From Pohlia nutans (lineage: Eukaryota > Streptophyta > Bryopsida > Bryales > Mniaceae), in NCBI GenBank assembly GCA_022496805.1, contig CM040103.1, positions 6,652,001 through 6,716,000 on the forward strand: a stretch of DNA of 64,000 bases, given 5' to 3'. Positions 9,730-22,300 of the stretch are shown here, one piece after another. The position numbers were made by a program, and so were the translations under genes. Position 1 is the first letter of the stretch, and the number at the start of each line of letters is the position of its first letter. The notes below the pieces were generated by a model that saw only the letters and a list, made by a program, of their open reading frames with translations, searched no databases and had not been told where the DNA came from.

Positions 9730-11631
9730 TTAACCCCTAAAGGACCATGCTCATTCCTAAAATTTTATCACTATCTCGTGATACTTTCAGAAAGGCAATC
9801 GTATCTCTTGATTGGTATTCATGTAGAAAACTTCACCATTGAAGTTCAAAAAGGACTTAGTCGTGAGACTGTACATCCACTTTCAGAACAATCTACCGTA
9901 TATATTACATGATTATATGGTTTGTTCATAAGTTGATTTTTGAAAATTTTGAACAAAATCAACAGGTCATTCATTGAAAACTTTCTCATAAATTTAAAAA
10001 CCATGATTAGCGTTTGAAAGTTTAGGAGCATACAAAGATGTACTATATCTAGGTGCCCACAAAAAATGGTGTTCTAAAACTAAATACAACAACGATGATT
10101 GATTCTCAAAGATTTATGTTTGGGTGAAGTGACTTGTTGGTGACTTGTTGAGGTGGTTTGTGATGGCTATTAATTTTTACATTGCAAAAATGTTTTAAAG
10201 AATTCAAATATACATTTGGAATATTCCAAAATATTCCAAAATAATATAAAATATGTAAAAGATTCCAATTTTTTTGAAAAGATTCCATTTAAAATATATT
10301 TAAACATTTTTCGTAATTATTTTATAGTGTTAATGATGTAGTAATGACAAATATTTTATATATTGGACAGTTCTTTTTTTTTACGAATGTGACGTCCAAG
10401 TGTGAAAACGCCCTTCAAGTCATCAACCACCCTAACTACAGTGGGGTCCAACATGGAATGGCGTTTTTGGTTTCGCAGTGAGAAAAATTTCAGTACTGCC
10501 AACTTTGAAAGCCTCCCGAGAGCTCAAATATTGGTATTTTACCACGAAAATTTTACCAGAGACTTATCTTCAAGTTAATTATATGTATGCCAAATTTCAA
10601 GGCCAAAAGATTCACCCAAAAAAAGTTATTCAGAATCTACCAACATTGGTAGCTGTGGAAATGTTTTCACTGCTGCCAACTTTGACAGCCTCCCAAAGAT
10701 TGAATTAATTTTTTTTTTGCCATAAAATTCTAGGAAAAAAAACTTCTTTATGTTAATAACATATGATAAAAATTTCAAGGCCAAAAGATTAATACAAAAA
10801 ACGATATTAACAATCTACCAACATGTGTAGTTGTGGGAAACAATGGGGGAAACTACACACATTGGTAGATTGTAAATAATTTTCTTTGTATAGATTTTTT
10901 TACCTTGAAATTTGGCATGAATGATTTTGTCATAAAGAGCATGTTGTACCAAAAATTTCATGGTAAATAGACAATTTCTCAACCGTAGGGAGGGTGTCAA
11001 AGTTGGTAGCAAAGTTTCCCCCATTGTTTCCCACAACTACACATGTTGGTAGATTGTCAATATCTTTTTTGTATTAATCTTCTGGCATTGAAATTTTTAT
11101 CATATGTTATTAACATAAAGAAGTTATTTTTCCAAGAATTTCATGGCAAAAAAAAATTAATTCAATCTTTGGGAGGTTGTCAAAGTTGGCAGCAGTGAAT
11201 AACTACCAATGTTGGTAGATTTTGAATAACGTTTTTTTGGTGAATCTTTTGGCCTTGAAATTTGGCATACATATAATTAACTTAAAGATAAGTCTCTGGT
11301 AAAATTTTCGTGGTAAAATACCAATATTTGAGCTCTCGGGAGGCTTTCAAAGTTGGCAGTACTGAAATTTTTCTCACTGCGAAACCAAAAACGCCATTCC
11401 ATGTTGGACCCCACTGTACAATGTCCCAAATTCACCTGCGTTGACGTTTTGGTTTTTTCCCGATGAATCAATCAACGTAATTGCAAATCTTGAAGGATTT
11501 TTGTGTTCTTGAAACAAACATTTTCAATTCTCTAGTTAACATTGAGTCAAAATTATGAAATCCAAACAAGTTATTAAAGTAATGAAATTGTTCGAGGACA
11601 CAATGTGTCCACCTGGTCCTTTAGTGGTTAA
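9730..11631. mobile_element. TTAA-family (piggyBac-like) element, copy B, with a nested insertion
   Basis: TTAACCCCTAAAGGACC at 9730 pairs with GGTCCTTTAGTGGTTAA ending at 11631. The sequence matches copy A (2167-3081) from end to end, except that 10437-11418 is an inserted element. Both TTAA target copies are intact. There is no coding capacity. Confidence 0.8.
10437..11418. mobile_element. 978-bp palindromic TA-flanked element nested in copy B
   Basis: The element starts CAGTGGGGTCCAACATGG and ends with the exact complement, with TA duplicated on both sides. The two arms (about 10439-10847 and 11012-11416) are near-perfect inverse complements, so the whole element would fold into one long hairpin with a smaller palindrome in the centre. 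Comparison with copy A at 2870-2885 shows the empty site, which confirms the boundaries and the TA duplication. Confidence 0.88.
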
Positions 11632-12072
11632 AGACTAGATAATCATTGACAACTAGAAGGTTGAAGAAGGTTATTGGATATAATGCCAAGTTCTTCTATT
11701 GAATTAAAAAATTTCACTATGTATTCTTTTGATAAATTTGAAGGCTCCCGTTTAGTAACAAGGGCAATGAGAAATTAACTTGCTTTGACACACTAACCAA
11801 AACACTATAAACTTGCCTCAAAATCACAACTTGGTATTACGTAATAACAAATATCCCTCGCCACCTTTGTGGCTCCACTTATTAATTGTCATAACGAGGC
11901 TCTATATTCACATCAAGATTTGGAGAAGATTTTGGGAAAATCAACCATTATATTCTCTATTTCGAAATCATTCGACAATGGATCAAAGATGCGTTGATTG
12001 TTATATTTGTTTTAGGGGCCTCAACCAAATAGAGACAACTTGTACCGACTTCATAAAAATTCATTGATTTTA
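11632..12072. other. No gene seen; AT-rich sequence
   Basis: A frame of 84 codons at 11813-12067 overlaps no recognisable domain and has the composition of translated non-coding DNA. Confidence 0.3.
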
Positions 12073-12190
12073 TTGCACTAGAAAAAAAAGAGGGACTTGT
12101 ACACTCAGCCTAGAATGGGATTCAGAATGAATTTGGCCACGTATGAGTGCACATGCTTAGTATACAAGTCCCTCTTTTCTTCTGGTGTTG
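12073..12190. mobile_element. Miniature CACTA-like element
   Basis: The element starts CACTAGAAAAAAAAGAGGGA and ends CCCTCTTTTCTTCTGGTG. About 30 bp of the ends are inverted repeats, centred on GAGGGACTTGTA. The 3-bp direct repeat TTG flanks it at 12073-12075 and 12188-12190, as expected for CACTA elements. Confidence 0.65.
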
Positions 12191-12929
12191 TTTGAAATCA
12201 AAGTGGTCAAATGTCAATTTGGATCAGTCAATCCAATGGTTCTCTGCATTCCTTATTTCACATTTATTTACCTACTCCATATATTATCTCTTATGACATT
12301 GCTGCAGACCTCACAATGAGCTTGACTCTGCTCCAAGTTGCCACATCATTCCATCCTCTGTGCAAGGTCAAGGACAGCTTACAGCCAAAAAATACTTTGT
12401 TTTCATCTTTATTTATGCAAGTGCATATGGCTGGTTGGGAAGCCTGAACTGCGTGCGATACATTAGGACATGCAGAACCTGGCCCTTTGTAGCGTAAACA
12501 ACCCTCTAAGGCGATGGCCTAATATGAGTATCCCGTTCAAGAATAGTGTGATTTTTTGAGACATGTCTTTTTGGTAAGAAAAAAATATTGAAAATTTACA
12601 AAAATTAGAGGGTGTTATAAGCACTATAGTTGCAATTATATACATGGTGTTAAAGTCTGAATTTTTAGCACACATAAAATGAGTTAAACATAACTCATAC
12701 TATGTGATACACGTAAGAGTGGTACCTATATCAAGCCATTCCCTTCTAAAGTCAAGGTTGGCTGCATTCATCAAGATTCTCACCTCATGTTGACCCACCA
12801 AATTTCAAGGCACTCCCAGCCAAACATCAACAACTTATAACAAATATACTACAAGAGAATAAGATGCAACTATGATTCTCTTTTAAAAGCACACGGTGTA
12901 GCCTTTTGTCATGATTTCCAGACAGAGCC
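12191..12929. other. No gene supported
   Basis: A 78-codon frame at 12211-12447 has an unremarkable composition and no known domain. Nothing else is visible. Confidence 0.25.
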
Positions 12930-13076
12930 ATGACGTTGAACGCGACAACAACTTGCTGCGCCAAGCTTTATTTCTACCGTCCCCTATGGCTACTGTGTGG
13001 CTTCCTCTTGCTTGCCCTTATGGCAACCTCGTACGCCGTGCGTCTCTACATTGTGGAGGGTTGTGGATGCTCTTAG
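12930..13076 (+). CDS. Possible small membrane protein, 48 aa, unrecognised
   Basis: An ATG at 12930 in the context GAGCCATGA opens a 48-codon frame ending in TAG at 13074-13076. It encodes a hydrophobic segment (LWLLCGFLLLALMATSYAV, about residues 19-37) flanked by basic and aromatic residues and a Cys-rich tail (EGCGCS). The frame is distinctly GC-richer than the AT-rich flanks. A TTTCCAG directly upstream (12916-12922) could be a splice acceptor, so it may be the last exon of a larger or broken gene. No family is recognised. It is too short for composition alone to prove coding. Confidence 0.3.
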   Translation: MTLNATTTCCAKLYFYRPLWLLCGFLLLALMATSYAVRLYIVEGCGCS

Positions 13077-14096
13077 CTTACCGTCGATAAAATTAAGCAG
13101 TGGAATAAGAAAACAATAGGTTTGAACTGTTCATACTGTAAGACCTAGTATTTTTGAACAATTAATAAACTTAAGAGATATAAAAATCTCTTAAGTTTTT
13201 TTGGTACTTAAATACACTATGACTTCAAATATGTTCATAAATCAAATAAATTAAATAAATTAACAAAATTATAATAAATAAATGTAAAAAAGTATATGTA
13301 GAAGATTCTTCAATTGAGTACAAAATGTTCTTCGTACTCCAGCATACAGTGTCTCTTTGTCCTATGTGGACAAATATTGACAGTGAAATTTATCAAAGCT
13401 AAGGTTTCATTTTAAGTGAAGATGGTCAAATACTAGCACATCTTTCAATATATTCATTGTAAACCACACAAGATTTTACATTCTTAATTTTATTTTATAC
13501 TTATAACAAAAAAAATCAAACATGACTTTATAGACTAAAGGACTAAATCATACATGACTTTATACTAACCATAAATATAAAAAAAATTAAAATGGTCTTT
13601 TTTTATTCAAACTTATGTGCAAAATATTATTAGAATTACAGTGGCCCACAGTAATTGCACGGAAAAGTGTACCCGTAGTGCACCAATCTGTCAAGGAAGG
13701 ATCCACATAAAATTTTATAAAAAATTGAATGTTGAGCTTGTGCACGTGAAGATATGATATGAGAATTTTGCGCAGGTCAACAAAGTATCGTCTATCTATC
13801 AGAAACTCGAATCCAGAGATCAAGCTTTTCATGCAGTACGGTTTCCACATGCTGTTTGCAACATCAAATGATCCTCACATCTATACCGGTCCTAGATTTC
13901 AGAGCTTTGAGCACTTGAATGTCACGATTTTGGCACTCAAGAACATGCCAGTTTAACGCTCATGTGACCAATTGTTGGTTACATGAGAATATGCAAGATC
14001 TATTCGAACCACTTTTCGTGTACAAGGGGATAATGTGGAGAATTTCTTCACAAATCTGTTGTAAAAATAAGAATAAAACCCTGAATTTGAACCACC
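13077..14096. other. No gene seen; AT-rich intergenic sequence
   Basis: Only short overlapping frames on both strands occur. No repeat with clear ends was found. Confidence 0.3.
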
Positions 14097-15048
14097 TTAA
14101 CCCCTAAATTTCCTCGTGTTTTTGGGAGCTTGAAACCTCAAAACTGCGATTTTCTACCTCTATGTACTCCCGGGGATGTGAACCAAGTGTTTTTTTACTT
14201 CTTTTAGAATTTCAACCGTAAGATCTTGTACCTAAGCCTATTCATAGCTACTGTTTCAAAAATTGACCGTTGGATGTTTATCATTTGCAAGATCGTAACA
14301 TCCAAAGTTTGTGCAAAAGTTTTTTTGGGCATTGTTTGGGAGGCATTGTCTCCATAGTGCAAAGGGGGACTTGAAGATTGTTAGTCCAAACATTTTGCTC
14401 ATATTTTTTTCCATGTAGGTAACTAAGTTAGGCACCTCCATGCAAAATTTTAAAAACTCATTATGCTTTTTTGGCCTTCATGCAAATTATTTTCCAGAAG
14501 AAGGTTCAAAAACCACAATATGGTAAAACTTGAATAACGTTAAAGGTTTTTGGTTTAGTAAAAAAGTGAACGGTGAAAAGTTACATCTATGAGTTTGTGA
14601 ATTTTAGAAAAAAAAAAAATCGAAAAATTCCTAAATCTCAAATTTTGACAATTTTTGAAAGAAAAAAAATGTAAAATTACAAAAAACTTTGAAGCTTGCT
14701 CTTGTAAATTTTGAAGGCTGCCCATGTAAAATTGTTAAAACTTTCAACTTGGATTTTTTTTAAATGTGTGTAGTAGTATTATTATAAACACATTTCCAAA
14801 AAAAAAAATTCAAATTTTTTTTTTTTTTTAATTTTTTTTTTGCTGCCCCAGTTGGGCTTGAAAACAAAATTTTGCATAATAAAATTCTAAAACTTGAATT
14901 TGGCTGCCCAAATTTTACCACATATAGTATGTATGTATTACCACACCCACACCAAATTTTAACCCAAAATACTAAAGTTAAACCTGTCATCTAGGCTGCC
15001 CGAAACAGCAAAAAGCCATTTTGGCTTTTAAGGGCCTTTAGGGGTTAA
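14097..15048. mobile_element. TTAA-family element, about 0.95 kb
   Basis: TTAACCCCTAAATTTCC at 14097 pairs with GGGCCTTTAGGGGTTAA ending at 15048. Both target TTAA copies are intact. The interior is AT-rich and non-coding. A decayed relative may follow directly (about 15045-15272), ending GGTCTTTTTAAGGGTTAA. Confidence 0.7.
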
Positions 15049-16035
15049 CCAAAGAGCCCAAATTGGGCTTCATTTTTTTTAACACTTTTGAATAGATTCT
15101 ACACGGACTTCTTTTTGTTTGAATTTACATGTTGTTTGGCCAACACATGCAATGTTTTTCGCTCGTTCCGTTGATATAAAATTTCCTCTCATATGAATTG
15201 TATGTTTCACAATATGATCGATTGAGTTTATCATTTTAAAACCATGAATCTTTGGTCTTTTTAAGGGTTAAGTGTTACATGTATGCATTAATATGGTACA
15301 GAGTACAAAAGAAATGTATACACAATTAGATAGTGAAAAAGAAACCATTGAAACAAAAAGCGGCTACTTCAACAAAAGAAAAGATGTGTCCATTTGTGGT
15401 TTTGGAAAGAGGCAAAGGTAAAGGATATGGAGTGTATTGCATTAATATTCAATGTACAGTAGGGTCCAAAATAATTAATTTTTTTTTCCAAGCTATTTTT
15501 GAGAAGCTCCTTTGGGCTCGAAAATGCATCAAATCATAAACCGTAAAGTGCATAGGAAAGGCAAGTTTAAAATTCAACAAGTTTGTTTTTAGTACTTAAT
15601 CTTTTTTGAATAATTTTTTTCAATATGAAAATTTTGTTTGCAAAATGATTTGAAACTTCAATCAATTTTATTTTAGTCAAAAAAATCCCAAAAATTGTGA
15701 TTCTTTTTTGTAATCGATTCTTAAGACAATTTGTATATTTTCTTGATACATTATAAGTAACAAAAGTTGTACTCATTTTTGATTGAACTAAAGGTTAAAA
15801 GTAGGTTTAAATGGGGCTTTTTCATTTAGTTATAAATAGATAAACATATATATATTTTTGGATTGAAACTCATATATACAGTATGTATAGTGCATCTTGT
15901 ATACTAAGGTAACTATATATAAAAGCAACCATTTTCTTAAAGCGTCCGTAGCTCAATCTTCCATAATAAGTAAATTTTGACACCCTACTATTGATAAGGA
16001 TGTGCACAATTTGAACATCAGAGTTTAGAGTCACT

Positions 16036-16847
16036 TTAACCCCTAACCGTCCCACGTTCATATTTTGGACGTTTTTGGAGGACATTCACCTTCGAAAAGC
16101 TATGACTTTTGCAAATATGTCAAAAAATAATCAAATTTTGAAAATAATCCCCGCATAATGTACGGAATGTGTGGTAAAAGTTTTAGATCATTCCAAGATG
16201 TATTGAATTTTTGGTGATCATTTGAAAATAGGTATCTTTATTTGGGACAATTTCTGTGAATTTTGATGGCAACAACTTTGGGGGCTTGTATCTCCTTCAT
16301 TCCAAGTCCGTTTACAATAAAACTTGTTGGGTTGAATTCCCCTTGAAGTCTAGTTAACATGGTAAAATGTTCATGTCAATCCATGTTGTTATCAATGTTT
16401 GGAATTCATTTTAGTGCATGGGTCTAATTTGAACACTTTTTGCTTTTTGGTTCAAATGGATCGCTTTTTGGGCTATTTTTGATATTGCAAGGCCATTTTA
16501 GGGCACATTAATTTTTTCATGAGGCTTTTTTGGTACTAATGTGTTTATATGATGATTTTGAACTACTTTATAGTTCAAAGTTTTTTCATTTGAGTAATTT
16601 TGAAAACGAATTTCACCTCTAACTGTGTTGCTAGGGAAATTTTAGCATTCTTTTTTAGCACTAAAACATTATGATCTTGCAATCTATATGGCCAAATGAC
16701 CCCAAAATTTATTCACATGATCTCCAACATGTATGTTACAAGATTATACGGTTGAGATTTCTATACCTCACTTACATTTAGACCTATAACACATCAAACG
16801 TGATGATGATTTTAAGCCCGAAAAAGCTAGGGACCCTTAGGGATTAA
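16036..16847. mobile_element. TTAA-family element nested in the 15455-17674 element
   Basis: TTAACCCCTAACCGTCCC at 16036 pairs with GGGACCCTTAGGGATTAA ending at 16847. Both TTAA copies are present and the second terminus carries a few substitutions. Non-coding. Confidence 0.65.
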
Positions 16848-17060
16848 GGTCAACCTATAGTTAGCACTTTGGAAATTCATAACTTATTCATACGGTGTCC
16901 AAATAATGCATTCTAAAGTGCGTTGGAATCCTCTTGAACTTGCTATTAAGACCCACTGAAAATATTTTCTATTTTATGTGTGTAAATAGGCTCAATTGAT
17001 AAGATGAACGCTTTAAGATATAGTTACCTTAGAACATGTCTAAATTTGGCTCATAGAAAC

Positions 17061-17608
17061 TTAACCCTTTGACGCGCCTGCGTCCAATATATGAACAACG
17101 AACAGATTGTAACCTTTTCCATCAGTATATCCTGTACATTTTTTCATCCATCCAAATTTCTCTTGGTTCTTGTGTTAGTTGACTGTTATTTGTACGGTAT
17201 GGATCTTCAAAATAACATATTGTGATTTTTCAAAAAACAACAGAATTGGTTTATGTCAAGTTTCATTCTTAGTTCAAAAGTGAGACCTTAAACATGATTT
17301 TTCAAAATAAGTAGAATCAAATAATGGAAACCATACCATCTTGTAATGCACATTATTCCAATTTCCTTACCAATTTTTTTTTACAAAAATGTGTTAAATT
17401 TGGAATTTAAAATGAATTTCAAGAAAAAACCTTGCAAAATTCATTAATAAATATTAATAAATAATATGATGAATCCAACCGTACAGATGCAATCTTCACA
17501 TTGACATTTACAACTTTGCTTTGTATATCAACTCCATTTTTGTTTTTCATCAAACATTTTATAACAAATCTTTGAAAACAGTCTTGAATCAGGACCTTAA
17601 AGGGTTAA
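17061..17608. mobile_element. Divergent TTAA-family element
   Basis: TTAACCCTTTGACGCGCC at 17061 and AGGACCTTAAAGGGTTAA ending at 17608 share the TTAACCCTTT terminus and TTAA targets. The termini agree less well than in other copies. Non-coding. Confidence 0.55.
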
Positions 17609-17674
17609 ATTTCTCATTGTAACGGCAATACATATAAAATTGAGAAATTTGAATTGTTTTTGGACCCTACTGTA

Positions 17675-19368
17675 CTGGATCACTGGATCACTTGAGCTGT
17701 GAAGAATCCTTCTAGAAACAATCATCTTTGCCTTTACTCGTTTTCCTGCTCTCAATTGCTGCAGATTTTAGGGTTTCACGACATACTCGCAGTAGAATGC
17801 TCGATTTGGGCGCTCTTCTCAATTTCCAGAAACTCCGCGAACCTCATCAAGGTCAGTTTCAATAATTTTAGTTTTTTCGCTTTTCTTCTGTCTCAGTTTC
17901 GGTTATCGTTTGGTTTTCTTCCCTTTCCTCGTCTCAATCATATTTTTCGAGAGTATTTACAAACGTTTTTTTTGAAGTGGTGGGATTTGGATTTATCTGC
18001 AGGGTTGCGCTTACAGCACTGGTTTGAATCTTGCACTGGTTTGGAGATCGACGAATTGGCGAAATTCGAGCACCACCAGGAGCTCCAAAAATTCCATGCA
18101 GTTGCCGCAGCAGCTCTGATGGAACGATTGCAAAAATTCTTGGACCGGGAGAGCTTGCGGACTTTGCGAAATCCAGGGTAATTGTTGTTCGTCGCCGTTG
18201 CAATTGAAGCTCTGTTTTTCGGAATTTCATACATTGCGAAACCCTAACAATTCGAAGTGGCTGAATTTTTTGGTTCAGTTAGGGTTTCGATTTAGCTTGT
18301 TCTGGTCTTGGTTTCAAGGTGAGATCATGTTGCTCGTGGATTCATCCGCCGTGAGCGAAAAATGAGGCTTCTACTCACGGACGAGTATTTTTCTGCGTTA
18401 GCTCTCTTCGGCTGTAATTTCCCACATTGCAAAAACCCTAATGGTGGATACAATTTGAATTTATGTATCTTCTCCATTGCTATACTGGATTTTGTAATCT
18501 GTGTCGGTTTCTTTAGGGTTTCATTTTAGGGTGTTTTGGCCTTGGTCTCAAGCGAGGTGAGAGTGAGTGGATGAGCATTTTGCTGCTATTGGCTATAATT
18601 TTTCACATTTCAAACCTTAGTGATTTGGTTTTAGGTTATTTTGGCCTAAATGAGGTGCAAAATTGCGCCATTCGTACTGAACGTAAGTGAATATGACATT
18701 CTTGGAGTATTATTCATTACAGGTGGTGATCCATTCTCCTTCCCGTTGTTCTACGCAATCGATGGAAGATTAGCTTTGAATCTGTTAACAAGTAAGTCCA
18801 TCTCTTTAACCAGGGCATGTGTCTTGATCCTTTAGAGGGGGGTTTTTGCAATCCTACACGCTTACATAATATGACACTCCATAATATGACATTTCATAAT
18901 ATGAAGATATATTGATTCAAGCAACACACATGTGACAAGTCATTCCTGGGACTAATCTATGCTTGCCATGTTGAAGTTAGGGCTTCAATGTATATTTTAT
19001 TTTTCTAAATAAATAATATTCATATATATTATTTATTTCTTGAATCAACATATTCAAAGTCCATAAAGGTTCTTGACATCAAACTATCGTCAATGTGCTC
19101 AACGGCACGGGTCCAAGACGCTCGTGGTTAAGGTAACTGTTTATTTTCTTTTTAGCAAGGGAAATGAGAATCCAATCGTGTTCAACTGAATTAGAGGTTG
19201 TGCGTTTTTCTGATGATTCATGGATTTCTTTGAAGTGATGAGAAGCACGGCGTAGGAGCGTTAAAATAAGTTCGGGATAATAATTATGCTGTTGTGATTC
19301 GATCAATTGAAAAGTCTTCGTGCAGTTGGAAAGGATTTTGAAGAATTTGAAGAAGTTGTGCAGCAGCC
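17675..19368 (+). promoter_or_regulatory. Upstream region and probable spliced 5' leader of the RPAP3-like gene
   Basis: The block between the last transposon and the start codon contains several AG|GT-type donors and pyrimidine-rich acceptors (for example donor near 17851, acceptor near 18001, donor near 18180), so a spliced non-coding leader is likely. AAACCCTAA (telo-box) motifs occur at 18239 and 18433. A 160-codon frame at 17699-18181 crosses these splice signals and is not supported as a gene. Confidence 0.4.
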
Positions 19369-22300
19369 ATGTCGATGGAAACGCAGATGCAGATCAAGGA
19401 GAACAGCACGGTATGTCACGCTTTTATGTTGAATTCATTGAAAGAAAGCAAGAATGAAGTAGTCGATCGAGCCTTCGTTTTGATGACTTCGAAAGTTCAT
19501 TGAGTCGATTCTTGTTGAGTTCGAGCGACTCGATTCTAATTTCTTCTCCGATCTTGCAATTCTCAATTCGAAACCACCGAGCTCTCTTGATTCCATACTC
19601 CCATTTTGTTCATACTGATTTTTTAGGGTTTGGTTCTCCAACTTTGCGTAGTTTTGGATTTAGTTTGCATAGTTTTTGTAGTGAATCGAGACTTCAGTGT
19701 TGTATTGAAGTTCTAGTCGAGTTGCGTCTTGAGCCCTTGGTTGTGAAAGCTCAAATTAGGGTTATCTCATTTTGTAGGCTTTACTTCTTGATTTTGTGGA
19801 GGTTTTTTGAATGTTTATAGAAATCCCACGGCTTTCGGGAATGCGTTCAATCGCTTTGGTTTCCGTTTTCTTCTTCTGAGTGAAATTGTTTGGCTTGGAT
19901 TGTTTTTTCAGGAGCTAAACGATTTCCTGCAAGATCTGACAGCCTGGGAGCATACTGTGAAGGAGAAAGAGAAAAAACTTGTCGGTAGTGCAAACAAGGT
20001 GAGAATATACATCACGGTTGCTTTGAGGGTTTAAGAAGAGAACTATGATAGGAAAGAATGGTAAAGATTCTTGGAATTCTCTCTTACTTTTTTGTCTCTG
20101 AATGGTTGCAGACAATTCCTGCGGTGCGAGGTCAAAAGCAAAGCTCTGTAGGAAAGAAGGATGTCGTGAGTAATGACGCTGAAAAAAAAGTTCCCAATAA
20201 AGCAGCAGCTGCTCATACTTATGACTATTTCAAGGATAAGTGGGACAAATTTGACGTGGTAAACATTGGCCTCTGGAGATTGTCATTTAGTTGCAAACTT
20301 TTCAATGTGTGAAGGTCTGAGTAGCTTATTGCAGTAGGAACTTGGCCTTGAATGGGTTTGTTTGAGAAACTGGGAATATTGTTTTAGTTTTGAGTTCTGC
20401 TTGTGAGTCGCCATCAACGGGTCTATTGCTTGTATAGACTTTTGGTTGATGGTTAGCTGGGGTATCTACTTGTGGTTGTGAAACTAGTATCTGCAGTCTA
20501 TGTTCAGTTGATCTTTAACCCCTAAGCGTCCACTGCGTATTTTCTGTAGTGTAGGAAAATTGGATCCCCTGCTGAAAATCATCTGTTTCTGTGAAAATGG
20601 CTTCAGTTTGACACGATCGACACCGTTGATCTTGTAGTATAGAACAAGAGATTGAAAATGATGTATTGCAATCAGAAAACCGAGGTAAATTGAGAAAATG
20701 CTACCGTTGCAAAGTTCAGTGATGATGCAGATGGCCATATTGGGCGTTTTGGACGCTTAGGGGTTAAGCCACCTGTGCATGTTAGCATTGTTGTACATTG
20801 AATACTTACCAATATTTCAAGGATACCGTTGTGTATACCGTTGCCGTTTTTTCGGTTAATAATTGTCACCTGTTTTGTTACACCTCTTATTCAGTAGGAC
20901 GCTGCTTTGGCTGAGGTGGACGAAGAACCTCAAAAGCCATCTCCTAAAAAAGTGGCACGGACCAGCAAAACCAAGCCACCAGATGCTAAGGTTAAAGTTG
21001 AGCAGAAGTCCACTGTGAGTGCACCCACTGCAAGTAATATCTATGGAGCTACACGAGGTTCAAGCAGTGGATCCCTTGCAGGTTTTGGAAGCTTATCAAG
21101 TTCTTACGGGCTTGAAGAAGAAGGGCCTGTTCCTGATGCTATGTCCGAAAAAGATCTTGTGGGTAATCAAAACCTTTTCTTTCTAACCTCTTGCTATGTG
21201 GAGCCTGTAATTGATTTAAAGATGCTTTGAATAACCTTGTTTAAATTGTTTTTCTTCTCCAGGGTAATGAGTTTTTCAAAGAAGGGAAATACGTGAACGC
21301 AATTGAATGCTATTCACGGAGTATTGCATTGCAACCAACCGCAGTGGCATTTGCAAATCGAGCTATGGCATTTCTCAAAATAAGAAGGTCACACTTTCTG
21401 AAACACTTCCTGTTCATGCATTTAAAAATGTTGTACTTGGAAACGAAAGGTATCAATGTGCGGCGGTTTAAATGTTTCGCAATGGAGGGTTGATTGTGCT
21501 CCACCATACTACAATTGCATGTAATAAATTAGGCTTAGATTTATATTGCAGTTTTATCGGTTTTTGTGTGTCGTATGAGATGTTATGTGATACTTTTTTT
21601 GCTATTGAAGCTTCATGATTGTGCCCATGCCTATGATTTTCATGAACCTTCACATCGTGTTGAATTTGTTGCTTTCTTTCCATGTTTTATTTTTATGTCT
21701 AGCCACATGAATATCGAGTTCACTGTGGTACTTGTTGAGCAGTAGACACAACATGTGAGATCGATAATTTGTCCCCTTCCAATCCGTCCTCTCTAACAAG
21801 GATTTCCACATCAGATATGCAGACGCAGAAGTGGACTGTACTGAGGCCATTTCTTTGGATGATCGCTACACCAAAGCGTACTCCCGTAGGGGGACAGCAC
21901 GTAAAGAGCTTCAAAAGTATTTTGCAGCTGTGGAAGGTGAGACCTCTTGATACCAAAAATACCAGTGGATCTCGTTTGTATGACTGTTAGTGTTTGCAAG
22001 GGTTTGGATCACGACTTGGTAATTTCCATTCCTGCAGATTTAGAATTTGCTTTGCGTTTGGAGCCTGAAAACAAGGAGCTTAAGAAACAGTACGTTGAAG
22101 CAAAAGACATATACGAAAAGGTTTGTGATATATATCTGACTATGGATCTGAAGATGTCCGAGAAAGCAAGGGCATGTGTAAAGTCTGAAGTAGGACTCAA
22201 TTACTGGGGTTTTTGAATTGAGCCGATATCTGCACTCATTGAAATATTCTATGCATAATCGGTACAAATTTAAAGTCCCTAGAATTATCAAGAGTTTTAA

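Larger units (their letters stand above)
15455..17674. mobile_element. TA-flanked element with CAGTAGGGTCC ends, host to two nested TTAA elements
   Basis: TACAGTAGGGTCCAAAA at 15455 is the exact complement of TTTTGGACCCTACTGTA ending at 17674. The total length is 2.2 kb, of which 16036-16847 and 17061-17608 are two TTAA-family elements, so the original element was under 1 kb. No transposase frame is visible. The end sequence is close to the nested element at 10437-11418, indicating one family. Confidence 0.68.

Noticed and set aside
17699..18181. 160-codon frame upstream of RPAP3
   Set aside because: It runs through plausible splice signals and pyrimidine tracts. It is better explained as a spliced leader region.
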